Notes under the pieces: generated by a model
The model's input: only the letters and a program-made list of their open reading frames with translations
Database searches by the model: none
What the model was told of the DNA's origin: nothing
Part shown: piece after piece, positions 57,260 through 64,000 of the stretch
How the letters are laid out: each line of letters starts with the position of its first letter
Position numbering within the stretch: position 1 is the stretch's first letter
Assembly: GCF_001429785.1 (NCBI RefSeq)
Contig: NZ_LMJF01000001.1
Span: 1,596,218 to 1,660,217, forward strand
Direction of reading: 5' to 3'
Source of the DNA: Lysobacter sp. Root916
GTDB lineage: Bacteria; Pseudomonadota; Gammaproteobacteria; Xanthomonadales; Xanthomonadaceae
Length of the DNA: 64,000 bases
Program-made: the position numbers and the translations under genes

Positions 57260-59056
57260 TCAGGGGTTGCCGCCGCCGGGGCATACCCTTCGATAGGTGT
57301 GGGTCTTGGCAACCTGCTGCCCATCGGAGGACGTCACCGTTACCGTGGCGGTGTCCTGCCAATACATGCGCACGCTCCGGGTGGTGCCCGCCACCGGCAC
57401 GAAGGTACCGGACCAGTTGTACTGATAGGGCGGCGACCCGCCGGCCGCCGTGGCGGTGAACATGACGTACTCCCTGCACGCGGATTCGGCCGTGGTGATC
57501 GCCACGCTCAGCGGCAGCGCGAACTCATAAGCCACGCGATCGTCGAACAGCTGCGCCCAGCGCCCGTCGAAGCCGCCGTTGGCTGGGGTGTACCAGGCCC
57601 CGGTCAGCCAGGTCCCGGCTTCGTAGAGCTCGCGCGTATCGACCGCGCCGCCGTGGACGAAGAAATCGTGCTGGCGCCAGTAATTGTTCAAGGAGCCGAG
57701 GTCGCCGCTGGCATCGGCGCGGTTGCGGCCGTCGCCGCCGCGCCCCGCCCCCTCGTAACCTTTGAACTTGTCGGAGCCGGACACGATGTCGGCGTTGGTC
57801 TCCGCCGAATACGCGCCCATGAACCAATCCTTGCCCAGCACGCCATTGCGTCCATCGGTCTGGCTGGAGGCGCTGCTGTCGCGCGAGCCCAGGTAGAAGC
57901 GCTGCAGCCCGGCCGGCACTTCGACCTGTCCGGCCTCGTCCAGCAGCGCGGTCTCCAGCAGCACGTCCTCGGTGGAATCGGCCGTCCAACTGATCGGCCA
58001 CGTCGCTGCATCCCACTGGCCGCGGAAGACGTCGGCGATATCCTGCAGTTCGAAGGTGATGCGCTTCACCGCATACCAGGGCGTCTCGCCGTCCTGCCGG
58101 GAGGCCAGCGAGGTGGCGTTTCCGTAGTGGATCGGCTGCGCGCCCCAAGCGCTTACCGCGGCGGCGGAGGCTTCCGGCACCCAGACGTAGTGCACCTTCT
58201 TGTCGCCGTCATTGGTGACGTCCACCTTCGCATTGCCCGCCGTCTGCGCCCAGGATTGGATCTGCGCGTAGCTGTGCTGGACGAAATGCAATTCGTGGGC
58301 GGTGGCGCCGCCCGGATCCAGACCGCCGTCCTCGTCGGCCTGCCAAAGCAACACGTGCTTGCCGCTGGCGACGCTCATGAAATTCAAGTCGGGGCTGCCG
58401 GCGGCGCGCATGACATGGTCGTGGTGGCTGGTCACGGTGACATGGCCGACGGACTCGCCTAAGGCACCCGGCGTGCCGCCCACCCCGCGCACGCCGATCT
58501 CCACGCGCTCCCAATCGTGGATTTCGTTACCTTTCTTATCCACCGGGTGGTAGACGTGGTACAGCAGGATCAGGCCTTTTCCGCCACCGTCCGTGTATTC
58601 CACCAACGACGTATACAGGGTCGGGCGAATGCGCCAATGCTTGTAGTCGCCGCTTGCCGCAGCCGAGCCCGCGACGTACTGCGGCAGCAGGTTCACCCAG
58701 GTGTAACGATTGTTGGCGAAGTTGCCGTCGCGATCGAAGTCGTAGTTGCTGATCCAATCCCGCCCGGGTTTGCCGCCGTTCTCCTCCGAGCGCTGCAGGA
58801 TCAACGGCGCGTAGTACTGCAGGTAGCTCTGCCGTTGCAGCGGACTCAAGCTCCAGACCTGCGCGGACGCGGGGCCGGCCGACAGCAGAACGCAGGCTAT
58901 GGCCATCATCAGGGCATAACCGTATCGACGCGCCCGTTCTATCCAGTTCCCGGTTCGCGCTCCGGGCGCCTCCGCCGCGTCGCTCCCGGCGGTGCGCATC
59001 GGCCGACTCCAGGCCGACGCGGCCGACCAGCTCCAGCGAATCTTGCCGCTCTTCAT
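57260..59056 (-). CDS. Secreted HDWE-motif protein with C-terminal PKD-like domain
   Basis: The function is unknown. The 598-residue product has a long basic N-region (about 45 residues) before a membrane segment ending in the signal-type cleavage GPASA-QVW. The core contains GLILLYHVYHPVDKKGNEIHDWERVEIGVRG, HVTVTSHHDHVM and SGKHVLLWQADEDGGLDPGG. This HDWE neighbourhood resembles the Vps62/NPP1-like (necrosis-inducing protein) superfamily, only weakly. The C-terminal 95 residues look like a PKD/Ig domain (ESACREYVMFTATAAGGSPPYQYNWSG). The ATG follows GGAGG at the correct spacing. The gene is monocistronic and divergent from katG. Confidence 0.7.
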   Translation of the reverse strand: MKSGKIRWSWSAASAWSRPMRTAGSDAAEAPGARTGNWIERARRYGYALMMAIACVLLSAGPASAQVWSLSPLQRQSYLQYYAPLILQRSEENGGKPGRDWISNYDFDRDGNFANNRYTWVNLLPQYVAGSAAASGDYKHWRIRPTLYTSLVEYTDGGGKGLILLYHVYHPVDKKGNEIHDWERVEIGVRGVGGTPGALGESVGHVTVTSHHDHVMRAAGSPDLNFMSVASGKHVLLWQADEDGGLDPGGATAHELHFVQHSYAQIQSWAQTAGNAKVDVTNDGDKKVHYVWVPEASAAAVSAWGAQPIHYGNATSLASRQDGETPWYAVKRITFELQDIADVFRGQWDAATWPISWTADSTEDVLLETALLDEAGQVEVPAGLQRFYLGSRDSSASSQTDGRNGVLGKDWFMGAYSAETNADIVSGSDKFKGYEGAGRGGDGRNRADASGDLGSLNNYWRQHDFFVHGGAVDTRELYEAGTWLTGAWYTPANGGFDGRWAQLFDDRVAYEFALPLSVAITTAESACREYVMFTATAAGGSPPYQYNWSGTFVPVAGTTRSVRMYWQDTATVTVTSSDGQQVAKTHTYRRVCPGGGNP

Positions 59057-59245
59057 CTTCAATCCTCCGTTGATCGAATGGGGTGGCGCCGCGCGCACGG
59101 GCGCTGCCAGGACGATGCTAGAGACCTCGCGCGCCAAGCGGCGCGCCCGCGCGTACAAACAAACCGAAAGCTGCGCTTCGGACACAGTTCGCTGGCACCT
59201 GCCAGCCGTCCGGAGCGGGCCGCGATCCCATGGCCGGCCCCATCC

Positions 59246-61668
<2,423 letters not shown>

Positions 61669-61804
61669 TACCGAAGGCCGGACCGTCGGGCGCAGGCCCG
61701 ACCGTTCGGCGCCGATGGCCGCTCCGGCCCGCTCGCGTAGCCGTCAGTCCTGCGCGCGCGGCTCCGGCATCGGCGCCACCCTGCAATCCCTGTGCACCTC
61801 ACTG

Positions 61805-61834
61805 GCCCGGCGAGCGATCGCCGGGTCTTTTTTT
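61805..61834 (+). terminator. Rho-independent terminator after katG
   Basis: The stem cccggcga/cgatcgccggg is followed by tctttttttcg. It lies between the katG stop and the convergent kinase gene, about 140 bp after katG. Confidence 0.88.
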
Positions 61835-61839
61835 CGCGT

Positions 61840-62727
61840 TTAGCCCGCGTATCCGTCGGCACCCAGCGCCAATGCCGCCGCGAGCACCGACAGGGGCAGT
61901 TGCGCCTGCTCGGGCTCGTCGTCCTCCAGGTGCCAGGCCGCCGACACGGCCTGCTGCGCCGCGATCCAGGCCAACAGCCGCGCGGGCGCCAGGCCGCTGG
62001 CCTCGGCGACCACCTGCAGGCGGCGTTCCAGGCGGCGCGGCAGCTCGCGCCCCAGTTGCAGGGGGTCGCCGAACAGGGTCGCGTGGTCGTAGCCGCGATC
62101 GCCGATCACGCGCTTGGGATCGATCGCCAACCAGCCGCGTTGCGGGCCGAAATCCAGCACGTTCTCGTGGTGCAGATCGCCGTGCAGCGGGACCGGATCG
62201 ACCGCCGCTTGCAGCAGGCCTTCGGCGATCCGCCACGCGCGCGCGTACAGCCCGCCGTGATCGCGCGCGGCCTGGGCCAGGGACTCGAAATACATCGACA
62301 GCGGTTGCAAGCCGTCCGGCGGCACGGCGGGGTGCGTGTGCAGGCGCCGCGCCACCTCGCACAGGATGCGGCAGGCCTGATCGTCGCGACCGTCCGAGGC
62401 CATCGCCAGCAGGGAGTCGCGACCGGTCGCGCGCTCGATCAACAGCACGTGACCCTCGCTGGCGAGCACGCGCGCGGCGCCATCGCCATCCCACCAGCGC
62501 ATCAGCACGCCGCCCCAGCGCTCCTCCGGGTCGTAGGCCAGCTTGAGCATGGCCGGCGCCCCCGCGTGCAGCACCGGTTGCAAGGCGCTGGACGGAGTAT
62601 CGAAGGCCGCGCCGTCGGCTTGCAGGCCCCAATGCCGGCGCCAAGGACGCAAGGCGGTGTCCGGATCCGGACGGAGTTCGTCGTCGTGCAGAACTGCGGG
62701 CGATTCGCTCATCGGGCTCGTACTCAT
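61840..62727 (-). CDS. Aminoglycoside/hydroxyurea resistance kinase family (APH(6)-like)
   Basis: This is a 295-residue phosphotransferase of the streptomycin 6-kinase family. The N-terminal lobe has MLKLAYDPEERWGGVLMRWWDGDGAARVL and HVLLIERATGRDSLLAM. The catalytic loop is VPLHGDLHHENVLDFG, with the expected Asp and Asn, and the metal motif is WLAIDPKRVIGDRGYDHATL. Family members phosphorylate streptomycin or hydroxyurea; the true substrate is not known, and many chromosomal members do not confer resistance. A start at 62712 (MSESPAVLH) is an alternative. The gene is convergent with katG. Confidence 0.85.
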   Translation of the reverse strand: MSTSPMSESPAVLHDDELRPDPDTALRPWRRHWGLQADGAAFDTPSSALQPVLHAGAPAMLKLAYDPEERWGGVLMRWWDGDGAARVLASEGHVLLIERATGRDSLLAMASDGRDDQACRILCEVARRLHTHPAVPPDGLQPLSMYFESLAQAARDHGGLYARAWRIAEGLLQAAVDPVPLHGDLHHENVLDFGPQRGWLAIDPKRVIGDRGYDHATLFGDPLQLGRELPRRLERRLQVVAEASGLAPARLLAWIAAQQAVSAAWHLEDDEPEQAQLPLSVLAAALALGADGYAG

Positions 62728-63013
62728 CCTGGGTGCGGGGCGGCGTCGCGTTGCCGGCATTCGGCACGGCCTGGGTTTGGTCGACACGCCGCGGGCGCTA
62801 GCGGATCCTGAGGCTTGCGGACACCTCGCCGCCATGCCGGATCCGGCGGCATCGCCGCGCGCGCCCCAGGGACTATGCACAGAGTTCGTGCCGGTTCGCG
62901 CAGACCTTGCGGCAGGCCCGCTCGCGGCAGCGGACCGGCGACGGGCGGTCGTCACCACGCTGGCGCGAAACGGCGCTAGGATCGGTTTCCAACTGCCAAA
63001 AGGACGCGCCCCC

Positions 63014-63643
63014 ATGAGCTTGACCGACGACCTCCTCCGCCAACTTCAGGGCCAGCCGCTGGAGCAGATGAGCAGCCAGCTCGGCCTGTCGCAGTCGCAG
63101 ACCGCGGGCGCGGTGTCGGCGGCGCTGCCGCTGCTGCTGGGCGCGCTGGGTCGCAACACCAGTCAGCCGCAAGGCGCCGAGGCTCTGTTCGGTGCGCTCC
63201 AGCGCGACCACGCCGGCGCCGCCAGCGGCCTGGACATCGGCAGCGTGCTGGGCGCAGTGCTCGGCGGCGGCGCTCCCAGCCGCCAGACCGACGGCGCCGG
63301 CATCCTCGGCCACATCTTCGGCGGCCGCGAGGACACCGCGGCCCAGGGCCTGGGCCAGGCCACCGGCCTCGGCGGCAGCCAGGCCAACACCCTGCTCAAG
63401 ATCCTCGCCCCGATCGTGCTGTCGTACCTGGCCCAGCGCATGTTCTCCGGCGGCGGCCAGGCCGCGGCCTCGCCGCAGGCCCTGGGCAACGTGCTCGGCC
63501 AGGAACGCGAACGCATTCAGCAGGACAGCGGCGCCGGCGGCCTGCTCGGCGCGGTGCTGGACCAGGACGGCGACGGCCAGCTCGGCTTGGGCGACCTGCT
63601 CAAGATCGGCGGCGGCCTGCTGGGCGGCGGCGGCAATCGCTGA
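63014..63643 (+). CDS. DUF937 (YidB-like) protein
   Basis: This is a 209-residue protein of unknown function. It begins MSLTDDLLRQLQGQPLEQMSSQLGLSQSQTAGAVSAALPLLLGAL, a DUF937 signature. Gly/Ala-rich helices follow, then a C-terminal LDQDGDGQLGLGDLLK segment resembling a dockerin- or EF-hand-type calcium loop. There is no signal peptide. A frame upstream to 62543 lacks protein character. It is monocistronic between the kinase gene and a terminator. Confidence 0.88.
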   Translation: MSLTDDLLRQLQGQPLEQMSSQLGLSQSQTAGAVSAALPLLLGALGRNTSQPQGAEALFGALQRDHAGAASGLDIGSVLGAVLGGGAPSRQTDGAGILGHIFGGREDTAAQGLGQATGLGGSQANTLLKILAPIVLSYLAQRMFSGGGQAAASPQALGNVLGQERERIQQDSGAGGLLGAVLDQDGDGQLGLGDLLKIGGGLLGGGGNR

Positions 63644-63667
63644 AGCCTGGATCATCCAGCACTCCCT

Positions 63668-63699
63668 CTGCGGCCGCGTTTCGACGCGGCCGCAGTCGT
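63668..63699 (+). terminator. Terminator after the DUF937 gene
   Basis: The stem ctgcggccgcg/cgcggccgcag is followed by tcgtttt, 25 bp after the stop codon. Confidence 0.78.
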
Positions 63700-63719
63700 T
63701 TTGGGATTCGACTGGGATC

Positions 63720-63745
63720 GCATCGCGGCTGACGCCGCTCCCACA
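63720..63745. repeat. REP-like half element (right arm)
   Basis: The segment gcatcgcggctgacgccgctcccacac matches the right arm of the full hairpins near 8.1 kb. It pairs loosely with the element at 63766-63795 in the opposite orientation. Confidence 0.68.
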
Positions 63746-63765
63746 CGAAGCGATCGTGCTGCTTC

Positions 63766-63795
63766 GGGGTAGGAGCGGCGCAAGCCGCGACCGCG
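63766..63795. repeat. REP-like half element (left arm variant)
   Basis: The segment ggggtaggagcggcgcaagccgcgaccgcg is a left-arm variant like that at 8157-8186. The remaining sequence around these half elements to the window end holds no gene I can support. Confidence 0.68.
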
Positions 63796-63901
63796 CAAGG
63801 CGGCGACGGCGATAGTCGTCATGTGCGCGTCGCCGGCTCCGGCGGCGGTGCGCACCTATGCCAGCGACGACTCGACATCCATAAGGCGCTAGCGCTGCTT
63901 A

Positions 63902-63930
63902 CTGTGGGAGCGGCGTGAGCCGCGATCGCG
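63902..63930. repeat. REP-like half element (left arm)
   Basis: The segment ctgtgggagcggcgtgagccgcgatcgcg is another left-arm copy. A clean right arm is not visible before the window ends at 64000. Confidence 0.68.
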
Positions 63931-64000
63931 CCATTTCAGCGGCGGCGCTGCTCACGCAATGCGACCCGTCCCTCAGCGCGGGCTAGGCGCGCCCCTACAA

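Noticed and set aside
61840..62727. Calling the kinase a confirmed streptomycin resistance gene
   Set aside because: Family motifs are present, but many chromosomal homologues have unknown substrates.

Overview
The window looks like a chromosome segment of a Xanthomonadaceae bacterium, most likely Lysobacter. Pointers are very high G+C, a LexA operator of the Xanthomonad type (TTAG..TACTAA palindrome), dispersed 'gtgggagcggc..gccgctcccac' REP-like hairpins of the kind common in Lysobacter and Xanthomonas, and the gene set itself. The species cannot be fixed from sequence reading alone.

Region 1 (1-8 kb) is housekeeping. It holds tRNA-Arg(ACG), tRNA-Ser(GCU), csrA, alaS, recX, recA and lexA on the minus strand, then a MarR/GNAT fusion gene (+) and a pncC/cinA-type amidase (-). 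The order recA-recX-alaS-csrA-tRNA-Ser-tRNA-Arg is the classic gammaproteobacterial order. A LexA operator abuts the lexA start codon.

Region 2 (8-11.5 kb) has a REP cluster and a TonB-dependent receptor (-). Region 3 (11.5-28.3 kb) is an exopolysaccharide locus: galE (-), then a long + strand operon with UDP-sugar dehydrogenase, epimerase, export lipoprotein, chain-length determinant, degenerate tyrosine-autokinase-like ATPase, outer-membrane barrel, three glycosyltransferases, a polymerase, a beta-helix lipoprotein, a CapK-like adenylate-forming enzyme and a left-handed beta-helix acetyltransferase. Its core resembles exosortase A (XrtA/PEP-CTERM) associated polysaccharide loci, but no exosortase is present here.

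Region 4 (28.3-31.1 kb) carries a second, secreted beta-helix paralogue with Ig-like C-terminal domains. Region 5 (31.1-45.3 kb, minus strand) is a tightly packed operon: a 2771-residue hybrid NRPS-PKS (A-PCP-KS-AT-ACP-C-A-PCP, predicted Thr, malonyl, Gly-like, no thioesterase), two hydrolases resembling exosortase-A-associated hydrolases, a GIPC-transferase-like propeller protein, a Wzx-type flippase and a YdcF-like protein. The working idea is that a polyketide-peptide is made and attached to, or made alongside, the exopolysaccharide.

Region 6 (45.4-50.6 kb) has a degenerate J-domain tail-anchored protein, a polytopic membrane protein, the XrtA-type initiating glycosyltransferase, a secreted protein of unknown function, and a thermolysin-fold protein that has lost its zinc ligands. 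The last shares a near-identical 17-bp upstream motif with the secreted beta-helix gene 22 kb away.

Region 7 (51-64 kb) returns to conserved and accessory chromosome: mutS, a ClpB-like AAA+ protein fused to a release-factor-like domain, a secreted HDWE-motif protein, katG with an OxyR-type site, a streptomycin-6-kinase-family kinase, a DUF937 protein and another REP cluster. In Pseudomonas, mutS lies next to cinA-recA; here about 43 kb of surface-polysaccharide and NRPS-PKS genes separate them, suggesting insertion into an ancestral mutS-cinA-recA neighbourhood.
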